DNA from: Nitrososphaerota archaeon
Lineage (GTDB): Archaea; Thermoproteota; Nitrososphaeria; Nitrososphaerales; Gagatemarchaeaceae
Assembly: GCA_029785375.1 (NCBI GenBank)
Contig: JAFLZV010000006.1
Coordinates: forward strand, 1-64,000
DNA length: 64,000 nucleotides
Direction: 5' to 3'
Each line of letters begins with the position of its first letter. Position 1 is the stretch's first letter. The notes under the pieces are model-generated. The model did no database searches and was not told the DNA's origin. It saw nothing but the letters and a program-made list of their open reading frames with translations. The position numbers and the translations under genes were made by a program. This document shows, in pieces, positions 7,193 to 15,895 of this stretch.

Positions 7193-8308
7193 TTGAGCGA
7201 CTATGGCACCAAAGCCGTGGTGGTCACCTTCCCGGACGAGTTCGCCAGGCGTGAGATAGTCGAGCTTGCGAAGGCAGGAGGGTATGACGTCAAACAGGTG
7301 GTGACATACAGAGACCTAGGCCGTTCCAAGTACGGAGTTGGCTCAGGCAAAGCTCAGGAGCTTGAGGGGCTGGTCGCAGACACCGAGTCAGACACGATAA
7401 TCATTGACGAGAGCACGACGTCCTCCCAGGCGAACAACCTCTCGCGTCTCACCCACGCCCGCGTGGTCGACAGGGAGAGACTCATCCTTAACATCTTCGC
7501 CAAACGCGCCGCCACGACCGAGGCCAAACTCCAGGTACAGCTCGCCGAGCTGCGCTACGAGCTTCCCAGGGCGAGGGACGCGGTCCGACACTCGGTCAGG
7601 GGAGAGCAGGCGGGGTTCTCCGGCATGGGGGAGTATGCGGTCGATGTGAAGTTCCGGGCGCTCAAGAGACAGATGACTTTCATCAAGAGCAAGCTCGACA
7701 AAACGAAGACAGTCAGGGCGCTCCACACGTCGGAGAGGCGGAAGCTGGGGGTGCCGTTCGTGTCGCTCGCGGGTTATACCAGCAGCGGGAAGACCACCCT
7801 CTTCAACAGGCTCACGACCGAGTCGAAGGACATGTCCCCCGACCTCTTCACCACCCTTTCGACCACCACGCGCATGATCACCTTCCATAACTCCAAACGG
7901 AAGGTCCTCCTCTCCGACACCGTAGGCTTCATCTCGCGCCTGCCCACTTACCTCGTGGAGTCGTTCAGGTCGACCCTCGACGAGCTTCGTTATGCTGACC
8001 TTATCCTGCTGATGATTGACGTCAGCGAGCCGGCCGAGAGCATCGGGATCAAACTGGGGAGCTGCAGGGAGACGCTGAACGAGCTGGAAGTCGAACCCTC
8101 GAAACTCCTCGTAGTCCTGAACAAGGTTGACCTCTTGGACGCCAGGGCGAGGTCCAAGATCGAACTCGACCCGCTCTTCAAGGAGTATAACACCGTCAAA
8201 GTGTCGGCGGTCCGAGGGGATGGGATGCACCAGCTACGGACCAGGATCCTCGAAAGGACTGACCCAAGGAGGCTCGCCCGGGAGCCTGGGCTCACTGCCC
8301 CAGGGTGA
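7193..8308 (+). CDS. hflX: HflX-type ribosome-associated GTPase
   Basis: TRAFAC-class GTPase of 371 residues. An N-terminal HflX domain (residues 1-190, with VGSGKAQEL) precedes the G domain: G1 GYTSSGKTT near residue 196, G3 DTVGF, G4 NKVD. Characterised HflX proteins bind the large ribosomal subunit and rescue or split stalled ribosomes. The TATA-like CTATTTTATC at 7155-7164 lies about 30 bases before the TTG start, which fits a leaderless mRNA. It is a stand-alone gene. Confidence 0.9.
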   Translation: MSDYGTKAVVVTFPDEFARREIVELAKAGGYDVKQVVTYRDLGRSKYGVGSGKAQELEGLVADTESDTIIIDESTTSSQANNLSRLTHARVVDRERLILNIFAKRAATTEAKLQVQLAELRYELPRARDAVRHSVRGEQAGFSGMGEYAVDVKFRALKRQMTFIKSKLDKTKTVRALHTSERRKLGVPFVSLAGYTSSGKTTLFNRLTTESKDMSPDLFTTLSTTTRMITFHNSKRKVLLSDTVGFISRLPTYLVESFRSTLDELRYADLILLMIDVSEPAESIGIKLGSCRETLNELEVEPSKLLVVLNKVDLLDARARSKIELDPLFKEYNTVKVSAVRGDGMHQLRTRILERTDPRRLAREPGLTAPG

Positions 8309-8511
8309 CCGTCCGAATCTCGCGCACATCTTTCCGATAGGCTCGTCCCTTCTTATCAGGTCCCAGCTCTTCCCCACACCCTTTGACCCGAGGCCAGTGA
8401 GGGAATTCGCGCGGCTGAGACTGATAGGAAGTCAGGCCTGCGACGGTTCAGCCGGCCAGATCAGGCGCCGAAGAGTTCAAATCGCCCCATGACGGTTCGG
8501 CCTCAGTTATT

Positions 8512-8913
8512 TTGAACTCCAGTCTTGTGTTTCGAGTCACCGGTGCCGCCCTCGGTATCCAGGTGGCGCTTGGAGGGCTTGTCTCATTCGGTTTCCTCGA
8601 CGCCTCAGCGCACATAATCTGGGGGATAGTGGTAGGAATTCTCGCCATCGCGTCTCTCGTATATGTCGCCAGGATGTCACCGCGCCCCAAGAGGCTCTTC
8701 GGCCTCACTATAGGGATGGGAGTCGACATTCTCATCCAGGCTTTGATAGGATTCGCCGCCTTGGCTACGACTAGTGTCCCCACTCTAAGCAACGCCATCG
8801 CCTGGTTCCATCTCCTCAACGCCTTTGCGATCTTCGCCATGTTCATGGCGTTGAGCCTTGCCAAGCCAGGAGAGGTGCCGACTACTGTGGCCCCTTCGGC
8901 GAGACGCCCCTGA
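8512..8913 (+). CDS. Small four-helix membrane protein of unknown function
   Basis: A 133-residue protein with four predicted membrane helices (about residues 8-28, 34-52, 64-84 and 93-113), a short basic loop RMSPRPKR between helices 2 and 3, and a polar tail. No catalytic motif is visible. One His and no Cys near the membrane segments argues against a haem protein. The start codon is TTG at 8512. It lies between HflX and the molybdenum hydroxylase genes with no clear link to either. I do not recognise the family. Confidence 0.5.
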   Translation: MNSSLVFRVTGAALGIQVALGGLVSFGFLDASAHIIWGIVVGILAIASLVYVARMSPRPKRLFGLTIGMGVDILIQALIGFAALATTSVPTLSNAIAWFHLLNAFAIFAMFMALSLAKPGEVPTTVAPSARRP

Positions 8914-9197
8914 TGCAGCCGTCCAATCCAGTAAGACACTGTCGCTGCCTTCGAACGTTACTCCGAGGGCGTCCGTGCGGCAATCATGCGATATCCAGTC
9001 CGACATGACGATGTTCTATCCAGGCTCCAGTTCCTGTTAAAGGTGGGGCGAAGTATCAATGCCCGACTCTCAATTTTGAGTCGAGCATGTGGTCAGGGAT
9101 CTGTGCATGACTCCAACAGGCCGGGTGGCCCGGGGTTTCCATTGAAGCATGCCATGCGTCATCGGTTCTGTTGGACAACTCAACTTCAAATCGGATT
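8914..9197. other. Intergenic region without gene, one inverted repeat
   Basis: About 285 bases before the molybdenum hydroxylase promoter. A hairpin-forming CGACTC-TCAATTTT-GAGTCG lies around 9064-9083, which could mark a transcript end. No other feature is visible. Confidence 0.4.
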
Positions 9198-9229
9198 GTT
9201 TATACACGTCCCCTCCTAACCGATTAGGC
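9198..9229 (+). promoter_or_regulatory. Promoter/operator of the molybdenum hydroxylase operon
   Basis: GTTTATACA (about 9198-9206) is a TATA box 25-30 bases before ATG 9230, which predicts a leaderless transcript. Between them lies CTCCTAACCGATTAGGC, containing the inverted repeat CTAA-N4-TTAG at the likely transcription start. A closely similar block at the same distance from the TATA box precedes the membrane protein gene at 14943. Confidence 0.55.
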
Positions 9230-9928
9230 ATGGATGGAGAGGATTCTACAGGGGATAATTTCCACAACGAAGAAACCGGGTCCAATCCATTGGACACAAA
9301 AATGAACAGGAGAAAATTTCTGAAGGCGAGTGCGATTTCCGCCGGGGTAGTCGGCTTAGGTGGAATCGCTTTGAGCGCGGGCAACAATAGCACCGTACTT
9401 GAGCCTCCGACTCAGACCGTGCCTAGTACGTCCAATGCGGATCCCTTCGCACTTCAGTCCATCACACTGAATATAAACGGACAGAGCTATCAAGTGGGGG
9501 TAGAGCCGAGAGACATGTTGAACAACGTGATTCGCGATTATCTCGGCCTGATAGGCACTAAGAGACCGTGCAACAGAGGAGAGTGCGGAGGTTGCACCGT
9601 GTTGATTGATGACGTCCCCCATATGTCGTGTACATACCCTGCTTATCGTGCGGTTGGGCACGCGATTCTCACGGTCGAAGGATATAACGTCGATCCGGTG
9701 CTTAACGCGGTACAGCAGGCTTGGGTGCAAGCCGACAGCGGGCAGTGCAGCGGCTGCCAGGAGGGTCAGGTCATGGCTGCTACCGCTCTTTTGAAGAGCA
9801 ACCCGAATCCTAGCCTCGACGAGATAAAATTCGCTATGAGCGGAAACATCTGCAGGTGCGGCAACTATGCAGGCATCATCGCCGGCATTCAACTGGCCGC
9901 ACAGAACCTTCAGGGAGGTAGCGCGTAA
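9230..9928 (+). CDS. Molybdenum hydroxylase 2Fe-2S subunit with Tat signal
   Basis: Small electron-transfer subunit of an xanthine dehydrogenase-family molybdenum hydroxylase. A Tat signal lies at residues 25-50 (MNRRKFLK then a hydrophobic stretch). The plant-type cluster ligands are C114, C119, C122 and C134, and the second cluster uses C173, C176, C208 and C210 (CRC). Related exported enzymes such as E. coli PaoABC carry the only Tat signal on this subunit and export the folded complex together. I place the start at ATG 9230 because the TATA box fits a leaderless transcript from there; ATG 9302, directly at the Tat motif, is the alternative. TAATG overlap with the large subunit gene. Confidence 0.9.
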   Translation: MDGEDSTGDNFHNEETGSNPLDTKMNRRKFLKASAISAGVVGLGGIALSAGNNSTVLEPPTQTVPSTSNADPFALQSITLNINGQSYQVGVEPRDMLNNVIRDYLGLIGTKRPCNRGECGGCTVLIDDVPHMSCTYPAYRAVGHAILTVEGYNVDPVLNAVQQAWVQADSGQCSGCQEGQVMAATALLKSNPNPSLDEIKFAMSGNICRCGNYAGIIAGIQLAAQNLQGGSA

Positions 9929-12363
9929 TGAGCAGTAGCAGCAGCAGCCAGAGCAGCGGCGAAAACAATCTGAGTACCAATGCAAAGTTCGCCTTGGTAG
10001 GCAACCCAGCCGTAACGAGACGGGACCTATACGCCAAGATTACCGGCCAGCGGAAGTATACCCAGGACATCGTTCCCAGCGACATCGGGGCAAGTAGCAT
10101 GTGGTACGCAGGCTTCCTCGTTGCGCCTCACCCTCACGCGATAGTGACAAGCATCGATACAAGTGAAGCCCAGAACGCAGGGTACGTGACTCTAGTCGAG
10201 TCAGATCTGCCAGTTGGCAGCCTGTTTTCTGGAGGAAGAGCCTATCCTCCTTTGGTCAGCGGCGAAGTGTTGTACGCTGGCCAGCCAGTGGCTGCCGTCG
10301 CTGCGCCTAGCGCCAACGAGGTAGTCGACGCACTGAGCAAAATCAAGGTCGAATACGAACTGCTCCCTTATGTCTTCGACGCCCAGGAAGCGCTTCAGGC
10401 CGATGCGCCTCAGCTCTGGCCGGGTGGAAACGTCCCTGGCGGCGGAATCTCTGAAAATCGCCAGGCCATATCCGCGGAGGTCAACGTAAGCTTAGGAGAC
10501 GTTGCGACCGCACTGCAGAACTCAGACGTCGTCTACGAAGATACCTTTGTCACCACAGTACAGCAACACTTTGAAATCCTCCCGAGAGGGGCGATTGCAT
10601 ACTGGTCAGGTGGCCAACTCACCGTACACGCCACGACACAGTGGGCTTGGCTTGTCCAGATCATCTTGGCGAACTACTTCGCGATACCTCTCTCAGATGT
10701 AATCGTCACCACTTCGTTAGGCGGTTACGAGGATGGAGGGGCCCTCGGCAATGGCCTGGGGAACAAGACCAGCGGGGAGGAGTACGTCCTGGCTGCTGTC
10801 CTTGCCAAGAAGGTAGGCGCTCCAGTGAAGTTCATCCACACCAGGATGACGCATGCTCTCACCACGACGAATCGGTGGCCAATAACAGCCAAGATCAAGC
10901 TCGGAGCCATGAGCGACGGCACTCTGACGGCTATCGACGCAGTGTACTACTGCAATGTCGGCGGGCGAGGAGGCGCCCAGGGATCAGACGCAGTGAGCGA
11001 TCTCTACAACACCTATGTCTGTCCCAACGTCAGTATCTCGAGCATACCAGTCAACACCAATAAATTCGCTCTAGGTGCCTTCATGAGGAGTGTGGGCGAA
11101 GAGCAAGGGCACTTCATAATGGAGTCGGCGATGGACGAGCTGGCACAAAAGCTCAACATGGACCCAACCGCATTCAGACTCAAGAACATGAGAACCAGCG
11201 CCAACGCAGTCGATCCAGTAGCAAAGAAGCCATACACCACCATCGCGCAGCCCCAATCGCTCCAGGCAGTCATGAGTGCCTCTAACTGGACCAGCAAATG
11301 GAAGGGCTGGGGCATCCCCACCTCTGTCAATGGCACTAAGCGGACAGGAATAGGAGTCAGCATTCAGAATGCAGCGAAGGGCGCACCAATCCCTCCGTCC
11401 ACCTCGCAGGTGCAGGTAGACCCGGATGGGACGGTCACAGTCTACATTGGTCTGACCGACCATGGCGCGGGCGGAAACACGACCTTTCCGCTTATCGCCG
11501 CGGAGGCCCTCGGTCTTACCTCGATGGATAACGTCAAGCTGATCCAGTCTGATACGAGGTACACGACCAACTCCAGCGTCACAGCAGGAAGCCAGTCCAC
11601 ACACAATTCGCATTCTCTACTCTACGCCGTGGAGGATTTGAAGAGCCAGTGGTTCCCGACGGTAGCTCAGAGCTTGGGCGCGAGCGCAGACAACCTGGTC
11701 TTCGGAAACGACACCATCTATGACAAGACAAACCCGTCGAACAGCATTTCCTTCAAGAACGCGGCAGCCCTGCTCAAGAGTTCGGTGAAGGGCTTCGGGG
11801 TTTGGCAGATTCCCGAGGACGTGGCTTACAGATCAACCGGCGCCAGGATAGCCGAAGTGGAGGTAGACGTCGTGACTGGCGAAGTGCACGTAGTGAGTCA
11901 CTCATTTGCACTGGGACTCGGCAGGACCATCTTCTACAAGGGTGCCATGCATCAAATGATGGGCGGCTCAGTGATGGGAGTCGGCTCGGCTTTCTACGAG
12001 GAAATCATCCCTGATCCAAGCCAGGATGTTACTCCAAAACCTGGCTATCCCACTTCCGGGAGTTTCCTCAACCCGAACTACCATGACTACGAGATTCCTA
12101 CTATAATGGAGAACCCTGACACAGCGGACGCAATACCTGTGCAGAACATCGACCCAACCGGCCCATTTGGCGCTACAGGAATAGGAGAAAACACCATAAT
12201 AGGCGCAGATGTCACCTACACCAACGCGTTGAGCAACGCTTTGGGAGGGTACAGATTCAAGAAAACCCCCGTCCGCATAGAGGACGTAGTCGCAGCGATA
12301 CAGGCGATGAATGGCAATGCGGGTGCGGCGCCAAGTACGACGTCGTCGAGTACGACGTCCTAG
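9928..12363 (+). CDS. Molybdenum hydroxylase large (molybdopterin) subunit
   Basis: Catalytic subunit of 811 residues. It opens with a Ser-rich stretch and VTRRDLYAKITGQRKY, the usual start of the aldehyde oxidase/xanthine dehydrogenase a/b hammerhead domain. The molybdopterin-binding half includes GAFMRSVGEEQ, which replaces the common G-x-x-R-G-F-G block, and GIGEN with E754 at the position of the catalytic base Glu. No signal peptide is present, so export would depend on the small subunit. The substrate cannot be read from the sequence: it lacks the CO dehydrogenase Cys-Ser active loop, and an aldehyde or N-heterocycle is most likely. The nearby mocA-like gene suggests the cytosine dinucleotide form of the cofactor. 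Confidence 0.9.
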   Translation: MSSSSSSQSSGENNLSTNAKFALVGNPAVTRRDLYAKITGQRKYTQDIVPSDIGASSMWYAGFLVAPHPHAIVTSIDTSEAQNAGYVTLVESDLPVGSLFSGGRAYPPLVSGEVLYAGQPVAAVAAPSANEVVDALSKIKVEYELLPYVFDAQEALQADAPQLWPGGNVPGGGISENRQAISAEVNVSLGDVATALQNSDVVYEDTFVTTVQQHFEILPRGAIAYWSGGQLTVHATTQWAWLVQIILANYFAIPLSDVIVTTSLGGYEDGGALGNGLGNKTSGEEYVLAAVLAKKVGAPVKFIHTRMTHALTTTNRWPITAKIKLGAMSDGTLTAIDAVYYCNVGGRGGAQGSDAVSDLYNTYVCPNVSISSIPVNTNKFALGAFMRSVGEEQGHFIMESAMDELAQKLNMDPTAFRLKNMRTSANAVDPVAKKPYTTIAQPQSLQAVMSASNWTSKWKGWGIPTSVNGTKRTGIGVSIQNAAKGAPIPPSTSQVQVDPDGTVTVYIGLTDHGAGGNTTFPLIAAEALGLTSMDNVKLIQSDTRYTTNSSVTAGSQSTHNSHSLLYAVEDLKSQWFPTVAQSLGASADNLVFGNDTIYDKTNPSNSISFKNAAALLKSSVKGFGVWQIPEDVAYRSTGARIAEVEVDVVTGEVHVVSHSFALGLGRTIFYKGAMHQMMGGSVMGVGSAFYEEIIPDPSQDVTPKPGYPTSGSFLNPNYHDYEIPTIMENPDTADAIPVQNIDPTGPFGATGIGENTIIGADVTYTNALSNALGGYRFKKTPVRIEDVVAAIQAMNGNAGAAPSTTSSSTTS

Positions 12364-12374
12364 AGAGTGAGAAG

Positions 12375-13388
12375 ATGAGTAGCAACAACGAGGTACCAAA
12401 ATTCGGCCTACTCGTGCCAAGCACAACAGAGCAGGCGGTCTCTCTCCTGACACAATATGGCGGTCAGGCGAAGATAATGTCGGGAGGCACGGACCTCCTC
12501 TACACGATGAAAAACGGGGTCAAGTACAAGACCCCCGAGTATGTGGTAGACATCTCAGGTCTCCCTCTGAACTACATAAACTACGATGCAACAGATGGGC
12601 TCAGAATCGGGGCAACAACCCCAATCGCATCCATCGCGTCTGACCCAAACATCGCCCAATACTATCCAGTTCTGAATCAGGCAGCGAACACAGTGGCTGC
12701 GCCCCAACTCCGTAACCAGGGAACCGCCGCTGGTGACGTAATCCAAGACACTTGGTGCTGGTACCTGAGGAACAACTATCCATGCTGGCAGAACGGCGGC
12801 AACGTCTGCTTCGGCGTGCTGGGCGACAACAGGTATTATCAGTCAATCTTCGGTGGCAGGCTCACATATGCTGTCAATCCAGGCGACACCCCAGTGGCGT
12901 ACTTCGCCCTCAACGCTGATGTCGCGGTGCAGGGGCCTGGCGGAACCACCAACATGCCGATCAGCCAGCTCCTCCCAGGAGAGGCCATCGTGGACGGAAA
13001 GGTGAAGGAGAACTCGTTACAGCACAACGAGATGGTCACAGAGATTCACGTCCCACCGCCCCCCGCCAACTCCAAGAGTTCGTGGTACAAGGTACGCGCC
13101 AGGCAGTCGTTCGACTTCGCGCTCGCGAGCGCTGCGGTCGTTCTGACCTTCAATGGCAGCACGATTTCCCATGCCAGTTTGGTTTTAGGAGGCGTCGATG
13201 TCGCCCCGCACAGGGCGACGGCCGCAGAGTCCTATCTGGTCGGGCAGAGCCTCACACCCAGCACGATACAAGAAGCAGCGGTGAAAGCAGTCGAAGGAGC
13301 CGCCCCACTCACAACCGGCACAGGTAACTCGTTCAGAGTGTTCCTTACGCAGGGGGCCGTGACTAAGGCTTTGACTCTACTGAGCTAG
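12375..13388 (+). CDS. Molybdenum hydroxylase FAD-binding subunit
   Basis: Medium subunit of 337 residues with the FAD-binding blocks MSGGTDLL (35-42) and LRNQGTAAG (112-120) of the CoxM/PaoB family. Directly after the second block comes a Cys-containing insert with C128, C137 and C145 around a GGN motif, then GDNRYYQSIFGG. Comparable inserts in PaoB and 4-hydroxybenzoyl-CoA reductase beta subunits bind an extra 4Fe-4S cluster with four Cys. Only three are seen here, so a cluster is possible but uncertain. It lies 11 bases after the large subunit gene, completing a small-large-medium operon. Confidence 0.88.
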   Translation: MSSNNEVPKFGLLVPSTTEQAVSLLTQYGGQAKIMSGGTDLLYTMKNGVKYKTPEYVVDISGLPLNYINYDATDGLRIGATTPIASIASDPNIAQYYPVLNQAANTVAAPQLRNQGTAAGDVIQDTWCWYLRNNYPCWQNGGNVCFGVLGDNRYYQSIFGGRLTYAVNPGDTPVAYFALNADVAVQGPGGTTNMPISQLLPGEAIVDGKVKENSLQHNEMVTEIHVPPPPANSKSSWYKVRARQSFDFALASAAVVLTFNGSTISHASLVLGGVDVAPHRATAAESYLVGQSLTPSTIQEAAVKAVEGAAPLTTGTGNSFRVFLTQGAVTKALTLLS

Positions 13389-13517
13389 ATGCGCCCAATC
13401 CCGTCGGCTATAGCGGCCGGGTCGGAGCCCCCTCGGACGGCTGGCAATGGCTTAAGAGCCCACGGAGTGCGGGGTGCCGTGAGGAAGGCACACCCTGCCT
13501 TTTCGAGTTGAAAGGAC

Positions 13518-13763
13518 TTGAGCTCTGGTCATCTTCAGGAAGGGAGCGAGTCGGAAGAGCTGACCCTCTCCCAGATTGCCGGGAAGTACAAGGACCGATG
13601 GGTTGCTATCGTAGTCACCGCTCGTGACGCCAACTCGCAACCCACGAAGGGCAAGATTGTGACCCAGGATGTCGACAGATACAGGCTGAGGCAAAGCTTG
13701 GCTAAGCACGACGAAGTCTGCATATTCTACACAGGTGAGACGCCTTATCCACTGCTCCTTTGA
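13518..13763 (+). CDS. Small conserved protein preceding the retropepsin-like pair
   Basis: An 81-residue protein beginning at TTG 13518. It has a SQIAGKYKDRWVAIVV opening and a C-terminal DVDRYRLRQSL...VCIFYTGETPYPLLL, a pattern I associate with a conserved archaeal protein found next to aspartyl-protease-like genes. Its stop overlaps the TTG start of the next gene by 3 bases, so the two are translationally coupled. No catalytic residues are evident. Function is unknown; a binding partner or substrate adaptor is a guess from the coupling. Confidence 0.55.
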   Translation: MSSGHLQEGSESEELTLSQIAGKYKDRWVAIVVTARDANSQPTKGKIVTQDVDRYRLRQSLAKHDEVCIFYTGETPYPLLL

Positions 13764-14170
13764 CAGAAATCGAGTTGGGAAGGTTCCCTTCCGTCTTCGC
13801 CAGAGTGAAGGGAATCAACTCTAAGGTCAGGGAGTACAGGGCTCTGATAGATCCAGTGTACGAGTATTGTGTAATCCCAAAGGGAGATGCATATCTCTTC
13901 GGCCATTCGGAGGTGGCATTCCAACAGATGACCGTCGGTCCGCCCAACGCCCGGACCTTGATTACGGGGGGCGGTTTCAACAAGACTGTCGTTTTCGAGG
14001 TTGGGAGCGTGGAAATAGGCGGGCTCTTCTTTGAGCATGTGGAGTTCGCAGCAGTCGATCTTCCTCAGCAAGTCGGGTTTGAGGCTGTGATCGGCAAGAG
14101 CCTCTTGAAACACGCCTCTGTCACCCTAGACTGGGAGCACAAGCTGCTCAGGATTTCAAAGGCGAGCTAG
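13760..14170 (+). CDS. Retropepsin-like protein with altered active-site triad (1)
   Basis: Single-domain aspartyl-protease-like protein of 136 residues. The usual A-L-I-D-T-G active-site strand appears as ALIDPVYEYCVIP: the Asp is kept but Thr-Gly is replaced by Pro-Val. The C-terminal half has the family's second landmark, AVIGKSLLKHASVTLDW, matching the usual L-G-x-x-x-L strand-turn. Retropepsins act as dimers, so two such proteins made together could pair. Peptidase activity is doubtful given the triad changes. It overlaps the 81-residue gene before it and abuts the second copy after it. Confidence 0.6.
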   Translation: MTEIELGRFPSVFARVKGINSKVREYRALIDPVYEYCVIPKGDAYLFGHSEVAFQQMTVGPPNARTLITGGGFNKTVVFEVGSVEIGGLFFEHVEFAAVDLPQQVGFEAVIGKSLLKHASVTLDWEHKLLRISKAS

Positions 14171-14602
14171 ATGTTCGGCAGCAAGAAGCTGACGTTCCCT
14201 GTCAAGGGTCCCATGCGGGTGGTGTGTCGTATAGAGGGGCAAAACAAGCATGCGAGGGAACTGACGGCATTCTTGGACTTCAACTCCACCCACTGCCTTA
14301 TGTTCGCCCACGACGCCATTTACTTGGGATACTCTGACGTCGCCAACAGGGCCAGGGAGTGGAGGGGGCTCTTTCCCGAAAAGGCGCCCTATCTAATCTC
14401 CTTCAGGGGGGTGGAGCGTGCTATCCTGATTAGGCTGAAGCAGGTCTCATTGGGTCCTTTTGCGGTCGAAGACGTGACTGCGGTTTGTCTCGAGGCGGAG
14501 CCATCCCTGTTGCTGCCCTACGACGTTGTTCTCGGGAGGTCCTTCCTCGACAAGTTCAAGGTCACCTATGATGGGAAGGCAAAGTCTCTTTCCATCTCCT
14601 AG
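14171..14602 (+). CDS. Retropepsin-like protein with altered active-site triad (2)
   Basis: A 143-residue paralogue of the preceding protein. The active-site strand reads AFLDFNSTHCLMF, so Asp is kept while Thr-Gly becomes Phe-Asn, and the C-terminal landmark is DVVLGRSFLDKFKVTYD. It starts at the base after the previous stop. The two differ at both triad positions, which fits an obligate heterodimer in which each partner gives one Asp. That is inference. A non-enzymatic dimer is equally possible. Confidence 0.6.
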   Translation: MFGSKKLTFPVKGPMRVVCRIEGQNKHARELTAFLDFNSTHCLMFAHDAIYLGYSDVANRAREWRGLFPEKAPYLISFRGVERAILIRLKQVSLGPFAVEDVTAVCLEAEPSLLLPYDVVLGRSFLDKFKVTYDGKAKSLSIS

Positions 14603-14902
14603 GCTCTTGTTTCTCAGACGACGTGCGGCGTCAGACGTCGCCAGGGCCCCACTCTTGCAGTCATGCTCCGGCGTGTCAGACAGGATGGCAGCGGGCCTGG
14701 CCCGAATGTTCAGGGAGAAGCTGGGCATCTTGAGGGCGTTCGACTACAAGGCCATAGAGAGGTCGAGGCCACCCCGGGCCCGGTCGCGGAACTGCTCAGG
14801 AGGTACCTACACAGCATCAGGAGGTCCGGGTACCTAGGCTACCTAAAGCCGGGCCTCGTGACGACGCTGCTCAGCTGTTAGTGTTACAAGGCCCTAGCTC
14901 AA
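14603..14902 (+). other. Possible decayed coding remnant
   Basis: About 300 bases without an intact gene. One frame near 14690-14765 reads ARMFREKLGILRAFDYKAIERS and, after a frame change, another near 14770-14880 reads AELLRRYLHSIRRSGYLGYLKPGLV before a stop. The two pieces together look like the tail of one protein with a frameshift, but I cannot name the family. Confidence 0.3.
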
Positions 14903-14942
14903 AACGATTTAATATCGGCCTCTCCTAACGTATTAAGCTGGA
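14903..14942 (+). promoter_or_regulatory. Promoter of the six-helix membrane protein
   Basis: TATA-like TTTAATATC (about 14908-14916) followed by CTCTCCTAACGTATTAAGC and ATG 14943. From the TATA box onward, 22 of 31 positions match the promoter at 9199-9229, including the CTAA-N4-TTA(A/G) inverted repeat at the same spacing. This suggests a shared regulator. Confidence 0.55.
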
Positions 14943-15713
14943 ATGAATTCAACAAGTGCTGTTCAGACCGCTGTTCAGATGCGTTGGACAAAAACAAGGC
15001 TGACGATTTCTGGTCTGTTCATCCTGGCGCTGGGGGTGTTCTACGAGGGGGTCGTGCTTCCTTCGACCTCCTTCGAAACCGCAGTATACAGATATCCGTT
15101 CTCCTTCGAGGCGGACATCTATCTTATTGCCGTTATTCTCATGGCGATTCACTACGTGGCAAGATTCTTCAAGCCAAGACAACTTGCAACCGAGCCGGCT
15201 AAAGTGACAAAGACCATTGGCCTGGAGATGGCACTGAAGGTGGCGTTCTTACTGGAGGTGGGCGGCTCGTATCTTACCGGTACAATGGTCGCGTCGCCAG
15301 AGATATTCACACCCCTCAGGTTCCTGACTGGTGCGACATTACCATTCGCTCTGAATCTCCACGCAACCTTCGCTTCGCTTCTCATAGCGACGGGGGTTGC
15401 GATAGTCGTCCTCGAGGTTGCGAGGATTGCAACGAAGAAGCTGACTGTGAAGCAGTGGCTCATTAGTGCCAGATTCGTAGAGGCGAAGGCGCTGTACTGG
15501 GTGTTGGCCATCATTGTCATATTCCAGGGGATACTGGGGCTCTACCTCCTAGGAACCATCTCGCCCATCGGCCCGTTCGGTCTGATCGGGCTCAACTCCT
15601 ATGCCTTCGAGGCCCTGGTTCGAAGTCTCCATGGGCCGACTGCGGCCGTGCTGATATCCCTGTTCTATGGGATGGTCTACCTGAGAATCAGGCCGGACTA
15701 CAGCATAAGGTAA
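14943..15713 (+). CDS. Six-helix membrane protein, putative haem-binding electron carrier
   Basis: A 256-residue protein with about six membrane helices. His residues sit at helix ends or inside helices: H70 in MAIHYVARF, H140 in LNLHATF and H230 in SLHGPTAAV. Such spacing is compatible with b-type haem ligation, as in cytochrome b561-like proteins, but I do not recognise a defined family. Its promoter matches that of the molybdenum hydroxylase operon. It could therefore take electrons from the exported enzyme into the membrane. That role is inference. No signal peptide other than the first helix is seen. Confidence 0.5.
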   Translation: MNSTSAVQTAVQMRWTKTRLTISGLFILALGVFYEGVVLPSTSFETAVYRYPFSFEADIYLIAVILMAIHYVARFFKPRQLATEPAKVTKTIGLEMALKVAFLLEVGGSYLTGTMVASPEIFTPLRFLTGATLPFALNLHATFASLLIATGVAIVVLEVARIATKKLTVKQWLISARFVEAKALYWVLAIIVIFQGILGLYLLGTISPIGPFGLIGLNSYAFEALVRSLHGPTAAVLISLFYGMVYLRIRPDYSIR

Positions 15714-15895
15714 GGCCTGTTCTGCTAGGACGCAGTTAACTGGTGCGGAGACCTTCCTCCGAAGGCATCGGCGCACGCAGATGTGGCATGTTGCCCGCGA
15801 GGTGCCTGGGGCAGACCGCCGGGGGATGCTCCGCGACGGGTAGGCGTGATGCAGCTGAGCAACGTTTTTGTGCACCGCCTGAAGGTTTCACATAG

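Noticed and set aside
9149-9229. Longer N-terminus for the 2Fe-2S subunit
   Set aside because: A TATA box at 9198-9206 lies inside it, and the extension reads as non-protein sequence.
15714-15895. GC-rich stretch before moaA considered as a molybdenum-cofactor riboswitch
   Set aside because: Known Moco riboswitches are bacterial, and I could not trace their conserved helices here. No clear structure could be drawn by eye.
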